Below are positions 11,182 through 22,550 of a stretch of DNA of 64,000 bases, one piece after another. How positions within the stretch are numbered: position 1 is the first letter of the stretch; the number at the start of each line of letters is the position of its first letter. The DNA comes from Hyparrhenia diplandra (taxonomy: Eukaryota > Streptophyta > Magnoliopsida > Poales > Poaceae): the NCBI GenBank assembly GCA_015847255.1, contig JADLZK010010870.1:124001-188000 (forward strand). Direction: 5' to 3'. The notes beneath the pieces were generated by a model that was not told where the DNA came from, did not search any database, and saw only the letters and a program-made list of their open reading frames with translations. A program made the position numbers and the translations under genes.

Positions 11182-14100
11182 TGTAACACCCGGTGTTAAG
11201 CATGTCATTAGCATCTGCATTTCATGAGCATAATCATCATTTAGTCATATGCATTCATGCACATGAAATGATAGAGGTCAATTGCATGTTTAAATGTTTT
11301 AATTTGATTGCTATGCTTGGTCTTATCATTTTATGTATGAAATGCTTGCATAATTAGTTGTTTAATATTTCTTTATTCTTAGTAATGTTTATGTGATGTT
11401 TTAGAGCAAGGTCGATGTTGGTCATGTTCCCTAATTATGTTTTATAATGGTAGTTTGACTTGATTTGACCCCTGTTTGACTTTGGAGGCACTTTGTCTTG
11501 TTTTGATCAAAAGTCCTAGCTAGGGTTTATGGATGTGTGGGCACCCTTCATAAAAAGTGTGGGTAATTTAGGGTAGAATAAAAAGGTGTTATAGGATCGT
11601 TTCATGAAGATGAGTGGATCGTGTTCGAAAAGTCGGAAATAGTTTGATTTGAATGCAAATTAGGGTTTACTTTGACCCGGAGTAGTTTAGCTTCGACTGA
11701 TCGTAGTTTCAAATCTAGGCCGAGTTCGGAGAAAGTTTGTATACGTGGATTGCTCAGAATTTCGAGAGGAACATTTCGTTCAATATGAGCTTTGGCTAGT
11801 TTTGCACGTATCTCGAGGAACAGGTTGAAATAGTCGATTAGGGTTTGGAAATCAGTCTTTAGTGACGCCGAAGTTGACCCGTCTCGAAAACCCGGCCGGC
11901 CACTCTGCCAAAGACGTTCGGCCGCCGCACGTCGCGTGTCGCGCGCCCCGCCTCCCCGCCCGCGTGCCTTGCCTTGATGAGGAAGGGAACGAGTCCCTTA
12001 CACTCCACTCCACCGCTCTGCCCTCCCCCTTTTCCCTCGCGCAAGCGGCTGGTGTAAGGAGAGGGCGCCGTCGCGCCATTGCCGGCGCCCGCCGCGCGCC
12101 AAGCTCGCCCACCACCGCACCACCGCCCGCTCTCTCGCGCCACGAGCTCCGCCATCCCATGCACCACCTCCCGACCCAATCGCCGTCCAAAACGAGCCTA
12201 GGGCGGCCCAATCGGGCGACTCCATCGCCGCCGGCCCGGCGAGGAGCGCCCGCCGGCTTCGGCCTCTCGTGGCCAGCTGCTCGCTCCGACCACCTCTCGT
12301 CCAACCATCGCGCGCGCCACGGGTCCGCCTCGTCGTGAGGATGGAGAAAACCTAGCTGGTTGGACACGACATGGCCCCCATCGCCGGAGCGCGGCCGTCC
12401 GCCCGCCCGCCGCGCCAGCGTCGGCATGCACGCCGTCGAGCGTCGCCGCTTCGCCGTCCACGGCCACCAACTAGTGGATCCGGTCCGCCTCAACCTCCTC
12501 AAGCCGGTGCTCGCCTCGCCTTGCCCCGCCGTCGCGGAAACGGCCCCCCGCCCGACGACCAGCGCCGCTATCGCCGCCTCTCGCCCGTCGGCCGTGCCGC
12601 CGTCCACCGTAGCCAGCGCCATGGCCACCATTCGATCCGTCTCGCCGAGCTGAGTCCGTAGGTGCCCTTGGTTCGCCGGGAAAGTCACCGACGGCGGAGA
12701 TCCATCGCCCGGCGGCGCCGTGCTCGCCTCCCGAGTCAGCGACGCGCGGGTCCCACCCTGTCGAGCAATATCCTTTATGTTTTTCTATTTTCGGAATGCA
12801 TGCATAGCTTGTAAATTCCATATCTTGGTCATTTTAGCTCCAAATTGAGTGAGACAAATTTTGTCATGTTTGTTATGCTCTGATCTATGATAGAAAATTT
12901 AGATAAATAGGGAAATGCACTTCTAGCTCGTATTTTATCATACACCAAAATTTATCATACACCAAAATTTTGGTGTATGATAAAATAGTGGTATTATATT
13001 TAGATAAATTTAGATAAATAGAAAATTTTGTCATGCCATGTAAATAGGGAAATGCACTTCTAGCTCGTGGCACTTCAGCAGCAAGAGGAAGTCCCTGAGA
13101 AGAAGCAAGACACGTCGTCAAGCCGCTGAAGTGCCCAAGGCACCTTCTAACCCTCTTCTCCAAGGCAAGCCCCGGTGCATGCTGCCCTTTCCTATGCTTT
13201 CTAACTAAGTTGATTTGCGTCCTTTTAATATGTTGATGCATTAAGTTAGGGAAATGGTTGAAACCGTTGATGCACATATATCCTCGTTGAAGTTGTTATC
13301 CTATCCTATTTAGAGGTCTAGGGTATAAATGCTCGATTATAATGATTGCATGAGACGGTGATTCCGATCACTTGAGAGGATGTTTGTGGTTAGTCACATG
13401 GGTGACTAACAAGTCTTCTGCTGAGAACCTGTTTAATAAAACATGCTTAGATTGGATGGATATTGTGGTCTTTCCATTTGATCGATTAAGGACTTACTCT
13501 TTGTCGGAATGTGGTCGGAAGTTAAACGTACATGTTCATATAGTAGGCTCCGGGGTCGTGGAGCCATGGCTTCGTAGGAATGTTAGGGGCCGGCTTTGCA
13601 CGCTGTATCGCTCCTCCTTTGGCGTGGTAGTTGGGGGATTGATTGGGCGCAAGAAGATGCGCACGAAGCGTCGTCTTCGTTGCTCGCTCACTTGGTGGCC
13701 CGAGAAGGAGGGGGTAGCCGGCAAGACCGAGACTTTACGTCCCGTAACGTCCTAGGAGTGATCGGGTCTGCAGTCATGACGTAGACCTGGTTTATGACAG
13801 GGTATTCGCCAGCTGGTTTGCAATCGATTCGAATCGCCATCTCTCCTGGTCAGTGAGAACCTGGGTTGCGTCCACGACATCGTAGTCTTAATATCATAAT
13901 ATATGTTATATTATCATGCTGCTGCTGTTAAAATGTTGATCAAGTTACTTATGCTGTTATTTATATTACTGAGCATTTGTCTTAACCTTGACTATACAGG
14001 ATCTATGGTTATGTATATAATAAATAACCTTTTTAACTTGGAAGAACCTTAGTAGTATGTGTAGGCGCACTAATCAACCTTATTTCTGAAAATAAGTGTG

Positions 14101-14651
14101 AGTCAGCCAGCTCCAGATAAAGCCAAGCATAATCCTTGGACTGTTTTCCTTATTTTCTGGTTTCAGACGGGTAAGTCTTGCGGAGTACAATTGAGTACTC
14201 ACGGGTTATTTCCCACTGTTGCAGGTGACTCCGTCTAGCATGATTCTAGCCAGTTGTGATGTGCTGTGGTTGAAGAATAATGCCTAGGGCATGGCAGTCT
14301 CCATATTTCCTTGTCTTATGCTATTACCGGGTTGACACTATGTTGGCACTATCTTATTTTGATTTCCGCTGTACAACTATTTGGTTTTCGAAACCTATTG
14401 CTTCCGCACTCTGAACTACTTTGAAATAAATGTGTTCATCGCACTCTGATTATAATATATTTGAATTTGGTTTGAGATACCTGCGGATTTGAACTACTGA
14501 GCTCAACGATCCTTGTTGTGTTGTTGATGAGTTTGAAATCACTCGGAGATTTCCGGAATACCGGGTTTATATGGACTCAAGTGTAGACTGCGATTGCTTC
14601 GGTAATTGCGAATTATACTTGATTTCTTATAAATTGGTCGGCTCTGTCACA
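11182..14651. mobile_element. Solo LTR (3.47 kb) of a gypsy-type retrotransposon
   Basis: The element begins TGTAACACCCGG and ends GGCTCTGTCACA, with the perfect 5-bp target duplication GCGGG on both sides (11177-11181 and 14652-14656). No gag-pol or second LTR lies between, so this is a solo LTR left by unequal intra-element recombination. It has a GC-rich centre (11870-12760) and AT-rich flanks; several long ORFs in the centre are compositional. It lies in the right part of the decayed gypsy element. Its ends match the solo LTR at 50053-53894 (TGTAACATCCCGG...TCTGTCACA), implying related families. Confidence 0.85.
12934..12984. repeat. Perfect 34-bp palindrome plus a third arm inside the solo LTR
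   Basis: The 17-mer tttatcatacaccaaaa occurs at 12934-12950 and again at 12951-12967, followed by its exact inverse complement at 12968-12984. The last two form a perfect 34-bp palindrome. The neighbouring text gataaatagggaaatgcac also recurs near 12903 and 13043, so the whole of 12900-13075 looks like a local duplication with one inverted copy. Confidence 0.9.
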
Positions 14652-14999
14652 GCGGGAGCAGCGAGGCGCTGATGATGGGGTGGGGTTGGGGTTAGGTTCG
14701 GGAGGAGAAGTGACGACTGAGGAGTCTTAGGGTTTACCCTATTGGTAATTGGGTTGGGTCGTATTTGTATGCTATCTGTATGTGGGCTCTCGTTAGTTCG
14801 GGTCATTTCAGTTAACCGAGGCCTGGAGCCGAACTATTAATTTCGGTTCCTAGGAGCCCAGAACCAAACCTAGAACCTAAACCGATCGGTTCGTTAGTTC
14901 GGTTTTGGCCCGGTTACTTCGATTCGGTTCTCGGTTGAGAGGGGACCTCTGTTTTCAATGCAATGAGGAGCAGTAAACAATGCAATGAAGGGATGGAGG

Positions 15000-15430
15000 T
15001 GATCTCAGCATTCGTGTACCCATGCATTGGGTTGTGGCAGGCACAGCAGAAACAATGCATTACGTTTGTGGCTTACAAGTAAGCTCGATCTGCCCGGCCG
15101 GCTGGCATTGGATTGGAGCTATCAATAAGCATGCCCTGGCTCGCATTGGTACTACCGGCAAACCTACCTTATATCATGCATGACGCGGTATTGGCTATGC
15201 ATGACGCAGTATTGGCTATGCGTCGTCATCATCATAGACACAGAGCCGTGCGGTGATCTCGGCATATATCAATGGGTTGTGGCAGAACAGCAGAACCAAT
15301 GTATGGACGATTGGAAACCCCGGCTCTCGCATTAATTGGATTGGACCTTTCAATAAGCAAGCCGGGGATCGCATTGGTTTTACCAGGCAAACTTATATAT
15401 ACCTCATGCATATATGGCGCGGTATTGGCT
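15000..15430. repeat. Diverged tandem duplication upstream of the secreted-protein gene
   Basis: Two diverged copies, about 15000-15198 and 15253-15430, share ordered landmarks: gtgatctc, gggttgtggcag, tcaataagca, cgcattgg, ggcaaac and ggtattggct. The second copy ends about 125 bp before the ATG at 15555, so the duplication lies in the likely promoter. The preceding stretch 14657-14999 holds nothing I can name. Confidence 0.6.
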
Positions 15431-15500
15431 TTTTTCCTATATATGTGCACACGCTAGAGTTTGATGTATCAGCAGCAGATCAGATCAGATCGATCGCCAG

Positions 15501-15510
15501 ATATATAATA
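15501..15510 (+). promoter_or_regulatory. Candidate TATA box
   Basis: atatataata lies about 45-54 bp upstream of the ATG at 15555. Other TATA-like runs occur at 15404-15412, so the choice is tentative. Confidence 0.3.
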
Positions 15511-15554
15511 GCTCAGGCGCACGCTACCTCTTCATCTGAACGGTGGAGACCGAT

Positions 15555-16344
15555 ATGACCGGCAAGAGGAGGATCAGCTGGGCCATGGCACTGCTGGCTA
15601 TTTTCATGGCTGCCCACGGTATCTACGTGAATCCACTCTATGTATATATGTGATGATATCAAAAATTACTCCAACTAGTACATAGAGATGGACATAATTA
15701 ATAAGATCATGCATTAAGTTTTATGGCAGTATATATATGTGATGATATCGAAAATGCAGAAGAAATGATCGATCGGTGTAGATAGATATCACACATATAT
15801 CAAAAAGTTAAGTGTATGCATATATAGAGGATGTATATATGTGTCTTTTTCGTTCTATTTATATTATATAATTAGTAATTAATATAATACTTACGATAGA
15901 TAATAATATTCTAGATGAATAGTTATGTACGGTTTTCAACCTTCGTTGTAAAGAATTCGTTGTTTTTCCTTCTTGTTTTTCTTTTCACACTGGCTTTATT
16001 TTGTAGTTCCGGCGGCATACTGTTTGGATGGTGCCTGGGATACCTTGCCTGTACCAGGCATGTTCTCAGACGCCAAATCATTTAGCCTTGGCGTCTGCAC
16101 TTGTTGCTTTATGACTTGGGAGTGTCAACTGCTGCAGCAGACTGGAAGTGATTGTTGCACAAACGGTTGTTGTAATGGCGGTGGCGGTGGCGGTGGCAGT
16201 GGCAGTGGCGGCGGTGGTGGTGGCGGCGGCAGTGGCGGCGGCGGCGGCAGTGGCGGTGGCGGTGAGGGTGGCGGTGGTGGTGGGGGTGGCAGTAGTGCAC
16301 CACCGCCGGGTGATGGCAGTAGTGCACCAACGCCGAGTAGCTGA
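15555..16344 (+). CDS. Small secreted Cys-rich, Gly-rich protein (two exons)
   Basis: Exon 1 is 15555-15618 and exon 2 is 16007-16344, joined by GT-AG splicing in phase 1 to give about 133 residues. The first 21 residues (MTGKRRISWAMALLAIFMAA) form a signal peptide: basic start, hydrophobic core, small residues before the likely cleavage. The middle holds nine cysteines with doublets (CTCC, DCC, GCC). The C-terminal third is almost pure glycine with scattered serine, ending in a short Ser/Ala/Pro tail. I do not recognise the family. Apoplastic, cell-wall Gly-rich or antimicrobial-like roles are possible from layout alone. Exon 2's GGC/GGT repeats are a slippage-prone tract. The tandem duplication upstream may be its promoter. 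Confidence 0.6.
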
Positions 16345-16561
16345 TGTTCCAACTTCAGCAGCCTGATCAACTATGGATATGGGTGGATGCACGGTGATTG
16401 ATGAATAAGCATGCATTCAATGAATAAAATAAGTGAATAAAATATGGCAACGGGCCACATGCATCATGCATGTGTGTACTGCGGTTCCCCAAATAAATTC
16501 ATAATAAAGTGACAAGCCTATGTGAAGTGAATGGTATAAATAATGAGAGTCTAAGTTTGTA

Positions 16562-16800
16562 CTCCCTTTGTTCCTTTGAAAGTGTCGCTTTGGTTTCCGT
16601 GTCATCTTGTTTGATCACTGTCTTATTCAATTTTTTTATAAAAATATTATTTGTTTTGTTATGACTTATTTTATCATTAGAGATACTTTAATAATTATTT
16701 AATTAGTTTATTATTTGTAGAATTTTTTTTTGAATAAGACGAATGGTCAAACTCGATAGCCAAAAGTTAAAAACGACACTTTTTAAATGGACGAAGGGAG
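16562..16800. mobile_element. Stowaway MITE
   Basis: A 239-bp AT-rich element begins CTCCCTTTGTTCC and ends with the diverged inverse ACGAAGGGAG. TA dinucleotides flank it at 16560-16561 and 16801-16802. Termini and TA duplication are those of Tc1/mariner-related Stowaway MITEs. It lies downstream of the secreted-protein gene. Confidence 0.85.
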
Positions 16801-16956
16801 TATGCTGATGACCTACATAAATGACGAGTATGTGTTGTGAATTGCAAAAAGAGAGACATGACTTGATGAATATGGATTTTATTAAATCCCATGGTTTATT
16901 TATGAATTGGCAAGCAAGAGTGTTGAGATTAATGATGAGACATGAGGGTTTGTATA

Positions 16957-17400
16957 CACTACAACAAAAAGTTTAATCATCGTCGGGACATTGACAATCA
17001 GTGGTGATACTTATCATCACAATCTCATAACACAAGGTGTCCCTTCTAGATGGCCCACTGCCGTTGATAAACCGTTTTCATCGCCGGTCCGGTCTATAAT
17101 CCGTTGGTGAACACTCTGCAGACCATTGACATCCGAACGAAGCACGACGCGCACAATGAAACCGGTGAAGATTAGAAGTTTCACCACCAGTTTCAAGAAG
17201 GAAAGACGCACCATTGTTAGAGCCAGTTGTGAAACAACCCATCACTGTCTGTCGTTGGCGGTAGAGACATCCATGGTTCAGACGACCGCATCATCCGCCG
17301 AGGCAGCAGTGATCGAAACTTTTACTGCCGGATTTATCTCACGGAGAATTTGTTTGCAAATCGATTTATTTCTCTTTGTGAAATGACGCGACAGATTAGA
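16957..17400 (+). mobile_element. CACTA (En/Spm) terminal fragment
   Basis: CACTACAACAAAAAG at 16957 is the canonical start of a plant CACTA terminal inverted repeat. GC-containing subterminal sequence with gtcggg and ccggt motifs follows. No matching inverted end or transposase was found, so only one end is retained. The right limit is uncertain. Confidence 0.5.
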
Positions 17401-17790
17401 ATTCGGAACGGACTGCTCCACGAACTTCCACAAACTCCACCTTAGAGCGGCTCCATGTTTGTAGAACGCCCGGTGTTCTCACAACTTCACTTTTTTTCTT
17501 AAACTTAGTACATGAAGCTTAAACCGTTTGGCTAGAAAATATGGAGCTAGCTAGCGGAGCAGTTCAAAACATCACCTGAAGCCATAGCGCGGGACACTAG
17601 TGTCCAAAACAGGGTTACAAGATGGATCTAAAGCAACAACAACATTGATTTTTGCAGCCGTGTAGAGGTGATAATGGATCAGGTCCTTTTTTTATTTCCG
17701 ACTTGGCCTTTTTTATTATTAGTTCAGAAATATAAATAGTAATCCGGTCCGATCCTTAAATTTGCTAGGTTAAATTAGAGGGCCCACTAC

Positions 17791-18371
17791 CAGGTGTGCT
17801 ATTTCGGAGAAGGCGCCGTGCAGGCGCGCCTCTACTGCTCCGAGGCCGCTGCCTTGGTCGCCTCCGCTCATCAACCCTCCGATAAGCCCAGCGCTGTCAT
17901 CGGCGACGTCTACTTCCAGCTCACGGCAGATGACCTGATTCTGAGGTACGACATGGGCAGGAACCGCCTGTGAACCTTTGACCCTCCGGCGGGGCACGCC
18001 GACCAAGGGAGCAACGTGCTCATGCCCATGGACGGTGACGGTTCGTCGGCGTCGCTGGGGCTCGCCGGCGTCAGGGGTTCGAGGCTCTTCCTGTGGCTGA
18101 CAAGTGTCGATCGGCGCAGAGGGGGGACTGCAGGGTGGGTACGACACGGCGACATTGAGCACATGACATGGATACCCTTTATGCCGTATAGCGAAGCGCG
18201 TGTGATTGCTTCTGCACAGGGCTTGGGCACCATCTTCTTCTTCGTCTCAACTGAGGTTGGCCTCTTAGTGATCGACCTCAAGTCAGGCCAGGAGCGCAAG
18301 GTCAGCGAGCCTGGGAACTACGACGACTTCGCTGTCTTTCCATTCATGAGCTTCTACACTCCAGATACGGT
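17791..18371 (+). pseudogene. F-box family protein C-terminal fragment
   Basis: The segment encodes blocks I recall from the C-terminal part of a large rice F-box family: ARLYCSEAA, VIGDVYFQLTADDLILRYD, GLAGVRGSRLFLW, IDLKSGQERKV and PFMSFYTPD. These proteins act as substrate adaptors of SCF ubiquitin ligases, with the C-terminal region recognising the target. A stop codon (TGA at about 17971) replaces a codon in the NRL-TFD segment and frames change around 18120-18180. No F-box domain lies upstream. It is a 5'-truncated pseudogene. The open frame runs on to 18444 but departs from the family pattern after the TPD motif. Confidence 0.6.
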
Positions 18372-18444
18372 GGCTGCAATCATCCAGCTCTATACTGCTT
18401 TCTACATTTGCTTCGTTCTGGACCTTCTGGTACACAATAGATAG

Positions 18445-19117
18445 TAGAATTTATGAAATAATATTGATCTATTGATGTTTAAGAAATAAGGTGATGATTT
18501 TGGTCAGTTCGATACAGACTGAATATATGGCTTTATATCGGAAGATCACACCTAATTTCATTGGGATTGAATTGTTAATGACTGTTCATGAAATGGGCAT
18601 GGTGTTCGTAATCTTCTTTTTTTTTTTTTCCTTTCACAATCTAGAAAAGAAGTTGATATGTTTTGGTATTTCTCCTGTGGCTATTCTGAGAACAAAATAA
18701 AACCCAATGTTACGAACTTTGCAATTGCACATAGAAACCACAAAACTATGTTTTATGTCATTTGGGTTTGTACTTTATTTTACTCTGCTTACAAATACTA
18801 CTACATAGCTGGCACTATCTACTACTTCATCTTAAAAATAGTATATGGTGTCAGATGTAATCATTTTAACACATGTTGAAGGGAAAAACAAACTATCTTA
18901 ACCTGAATACTTGGTGCTTTCAGATTGTACAAGCAGCAAGTTACCGTCACCCAGGAGGACACGTTAATCACTATATATATAACTGAGATGATGAGACGAA
19001 GAATGGCATTACCTGGCCAATCTACATATGCATCAAGTTGAGTTTGCTGGTGCTGTCACCTGTCTGTTGCAGGCTTGATGTCTTGTGAGTAATGCAAGCC
19101 AACATATTGTCATTTAA
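18445..19117. other. Intergenic, nothing recognised
   Basis: AT-rich sequence without splice-supported exons or element ends; short open frames here look random. Confidence 0.5.
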
Positions 19118-19231
19118 GGGCTATTTGGTTCAGAAACTCTTTAGTCCCTGAGACTAAAAAAAGTCACTACAGACCAAATATAGTGAGACTTTTAGAAGTC
19201 CCCAGGACTATTTAAACCAAACAGGGTCTTA
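19118..19231. mobile_element. Short MITE-like element with tttggtt termini
   Basis: About 114 bp begins agggctatttggtt and ends aaccaaacagggtct, imperfect inverted repeats of the kind found on many small Tourist or hAT-like rice MITEs. The target duplication is unclear, so family is not assigned. Confidence 0.5.
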
Positions 19232-19631
19232 TGCTCTTCTGCTCTCTGCCTCATCGATTATGGTCAGGAATATAGGGGAGGGAGGGGGGCTAATTGGTAG
19301 ATACATGTATAAATACCCCTCTTTTTTTTGTTCGTGTAACATGGATCACTGTCGGGTACCTTTGGCAGGGGCAGTTATATACTCCACAGCATTTGGCCAT
19401 GTCTAATCCAAACCGTTTGTGCACCTCTAGAGATAGAAGGTTCTAAAGCTTGTTATAGCTCGCCACATGAGCCGTGTTGAATTTCTAGCATCTTTATTAG
19501 TTTATAATACCACAATATTTGGATAGCTGAACCGCAAAGGGGCTTTTATTTTACACATAATATTGACATGGAAGCTGGTTTGTAAGTCAACTGGTCAAGC
19601 CATGCCACACAAACATTTTATTTCAAGCATA

Positions 19632-19862
19632 CTCCCTCTGTCCCTAAATGTTTGTCGTTCTCGCTTCCCCGAGAAACAACTGCCGGTAAATATATATTAA
19701 AATATATAAATATTTATGCTAAGTAATTAGTATCATCGGAAATATCTTTTCATCTAGTTTTTAATAAATTTATTTGGAGATATAAATGTTGCACGTATTT
19801 TATATAAATCAAGTCAAACTTGTGGCAAGAAAACCAACGGCGACAAACAATTAGGGGCGCCA
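19632..19862. mobile_element. Stowaway-like MITE, one end degraded
   Basis: After TA at 19630-19631 the element reads CTCCCTCTGTCCCTAAATG with tttgtcgtt following. The far side, cgacaaacaattagggg near 19840-19858, is the inverse of that sequence but loses the last bases. The same family is present at 44001-44242. Confidence 0.7.
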
Positions 19863-19879
19863 CACTGTCTGTCGCATCA

Positions 19880-21126
19880 ACCATCCGTGGACCATGATGA
19901 GCCGCGGCGTGTTAGCTGCCCGCTGGTCGGACCGTCCGACGGGGGTAGGCCCACGACGCCTTCTTCTTCCTCACCACGGGCGGTTCACCAACCTCCTTCT
20001 TTCTCGCGCCCCTGCCGCCCTCCTCCACCCCGCCATCCCCTGCCCCCACCCCGCCGCGGGCACGCTAGGGCTCGCCGGAGCTCCCGGCGAGCCCTAGCGG
20101 CGCCATGGCGACCCCTTCTTCCCTCCCCTACTTCCCCTCCCCGACCGACACGCCATGGCGACAGCGAGCTTCGATGCCCCCCCCCCGGCCCGCGGTCAAC
20201 TGCACCTAAACCACCCGGCGACCATTACCACCGCCGGGCCTACCTACCTCCCCGGCCGAACATTCTATAGCCCCACCCGAGCTCCCCGCTCGTCGGAACT
20301 TCTGCCGCCCTCGCCGGAACCCTAGACCCCACACTCGCCGTTGCTGCGTCGTCGTCTTGGGCCGGCCCGCTTCAAGGGGTGGTCGAATAGGCATCGGGTC
20401 CGACAGCGCCACCCCACTCTCACAGTCTCACCCCAGCCTGGCCCGCGAATCCATGCCCCAGCGTGTCCGTGTAGTTGCACACCCACCCCGGCCGCCTCGG
20501 CCGCAAGCTCGTGCTCGTCGCCTCGTCGGCCTTGGGACGGGCTGCTCTGCTCAGCCCACCGTCGATCTCGTCTAGGTGCCGGTGTTTGTTGGAGCAAAGG
20601 CGCAAGCCTTTGTATCCTGCGGCTTCTTGCTCTACCGACACGGCGCATGCAAATCCAACAGTTCGGCGGAGCAAATCCAACAATTCGGCGGAGCCTGCTT
20701 GTCCTTGGGTTCGCGCCCGCCACCTGTATGTTATTTTGCTTCAGTTGCATTGGCTGGTTGCCTGATCGCATGCTAACGCTAAAAAATTGCTTACAGTTTG
20801 AACTTGACAAACTGCTTGAATGATGCAACTGGCAGTGGATGCGATTAATTCAGAACTGCAACAATTGGAGTGGCATTTATGAGCTCTCCGCGCTTGCCAC
20901 ACGGTATTGGAGATGCATGTATGACATATTCAGTTACCACCTGAGGTATTTGATTGGTGGATGGAGTTTTCAAGGTCAACATCAGTACATCACTCTTTCT
21001 GGTTGTCCATACCTGAGGTTTCACTCTTTCTTGTTGTACACACCCAAGATTTGGAAGTGTTTGGCTCACTTGGCCGGCACCATTTGGCTCCATAGTTGCA
21101 GCTTGCAGTTTCCATTTCATCCTAGT
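19880..21126. other. GC-rich unassigned stretch ahead of retroposon
   Basis: 19880-20570 is very GC-rich and open in several frames on both strands, so the ORFs are not informative. A 21-bp motif, caaatccaacaRttcggcgg, is tandemly doubled at about 20649-20691. The stretch 20839-21126 is AT-richer with no recognised domain. It could be 5' exon or UTR sequence of the NLR at 23696, but nothing shows this directly. Confidence 0.3.
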
Positions 21127-21143
21127 CATAATTCCGTGTTGGG

Positions 21144-22533
21144 AGGATCAAAGTTAACGTATCTCGAGGGCCCGCTCCGCTCGCGTCGCCTCCACGCGGG
21201 CGACCGGGCGGGGAAACCCCAGCCGCCGCCCGAAGCTCCCTCTCCCATCCTCTTCCCGCGCCGCGCCGCTCTGGAGCGGGCCGCCGGCACGGCAGCGCGG
21301 CCGGCCGGGATGGCGGCGGCGAGCCCCTTCCTCCTCCGGTGGCTTGGCGGTGCACGGGCGGGCGGTGGCGGGGCGCCACCTCGTCGGGTCGCGTGCGGGC
21401 TTCGGCCGAGGTCGCCCGGGGCCATGACGACGCTGGCCCGGCGGCCCAGCGGTGCGCAGATGCCGGGCGACGGCGGCGGCGGCGGACTTCCTCTCCGTCG
21501 GCCATGTCGTCCCTTCCCTCTCCGTTGCGTCGATACGCCTCTCCGGCGCCCGGGCGGGGCGGATTCGGTGCCCGGCGGCGGATCCCGGCGACCCGGGTTG
21601 GTGGGCGGCGCTGGTGTGTCGGGCTCGTTGGGGGCAGGCGTGCAAGCTGGAAGCTCAGATCCTTGTCTCGCGGCGGGATCGGGACCTTGCGGTGGGGGGG
21701 GCGCCCGGCGCAAAGGGATGGCGGAGAGATCCTGCGCTCCGCCCCCTGGTCTTCTTCCTCGGCGGCCCGGCGTTGTGGCACGCGGTGGCGGCCGGCGGCG
21801 GCGTGCGGTGGTGGCTTGGCCTATGCAGGCGTTGGGGGCGGCACTCTCTCTGCAGTCCCTCCCCTAACGGTCAAGCCGGTGGGGACCGGGACAGTCGCTG
21901 GGGGCTCCCGGTGAGTGCACGATACTCTCGGGTAGAGTCGCTGTGAAGGGCTCGGTGGCGAAGACGAAGATGAAGGTGGCGGCGGCGTTCGACAGGTGGA
22001 CGCGCGTGCGGCGGGGCGTCTTTGCTGGTTTCTCCGGCTTGTCGTCTTGCCATGGGGGTGGCTGATGCAGCTCTGCGGCTGCGTGTGCAGCCGGGCGTCG
22101 CGATACCCGAGGGGCGGGGGTTCAGCGGGACGACGAGCGGGCGACGACGGTGGCGAATTCCTCGGATCCGAAGCTGGGCTGACATCTGTTCTAGAGTCTT
22201 TGGGCGAAAGCGGCGGCGACGGCGGCGCTGCGGCGCCGTCTTCCCGTTGGGGCGTTGCGTCTCTAGTTCCTTCCACGGGTGTGAACCCGGTCCGTTGTGG
22301 ACAAGCGACGGCGGCGTTTCGAACGTCGTAACCTTGTTGAAGGCGTTCTTTGTGGTTTAGACTAGGCTAGGCATCTCTCGGATCCGCTCTTTCTTTGGGT
22401 TGTCGTTCTCTCTGTTGTATTGCGTGAGTGTGGTTTTTGGGCCCGGTTTCCCTCAAAAACTGGGTCAACCTTCTTCTTATTAATCCAAAGCCCAGAACAA
22501 CAGCTTGTTCCTGGATCTTTCAAAAAAAAAAAA
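21144..22533 (+). mobile_element. GC-rich LINE-type retroposon with poly(A) and 17-bp target duplication
   Basis: A 1.39 kb insert ends in an A-run (22522-22533) and is bracketed by perfect 17-bp direct repeats, cataattccgtgttggg (21127-21143 and 22534-22550). Its body is extremely GC-rich to about 22350, then becomes T-rich like a LINE 3' end (ttcttattaatccaaagccc). No RT or endonuclease is recognisable. It shares architecture with the insert at 7361-8703: GC-rich front, LINE-like tail, poly(A), intact duplication. Both look like non-autonomous LINE derivatives mobilised in trans. Confidence 0.85.
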
Positions 22534-22550
22534 CATAATTCCGTGTTGGG

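Noticed and set aside
11852..12821. ORF of 278 codons and others in the solo LTR
   Set aside because: GC-rich LTR interior; Arg/Ala/Gly-rich text without motif; inside a defined element with TSD.
16078..16416. Antisense ORFs of Thr/Ala, His/Arg or Pro repeats
   Set aside because: They are the reverse reading of the Gly-rich tract in the secreted-protein gene.
20839..22360. ORFs of up to 342 codons, both strands
   Set aside because: They cross the retroposon boundary at 21144 or arise from GC composition; no conserved domain.
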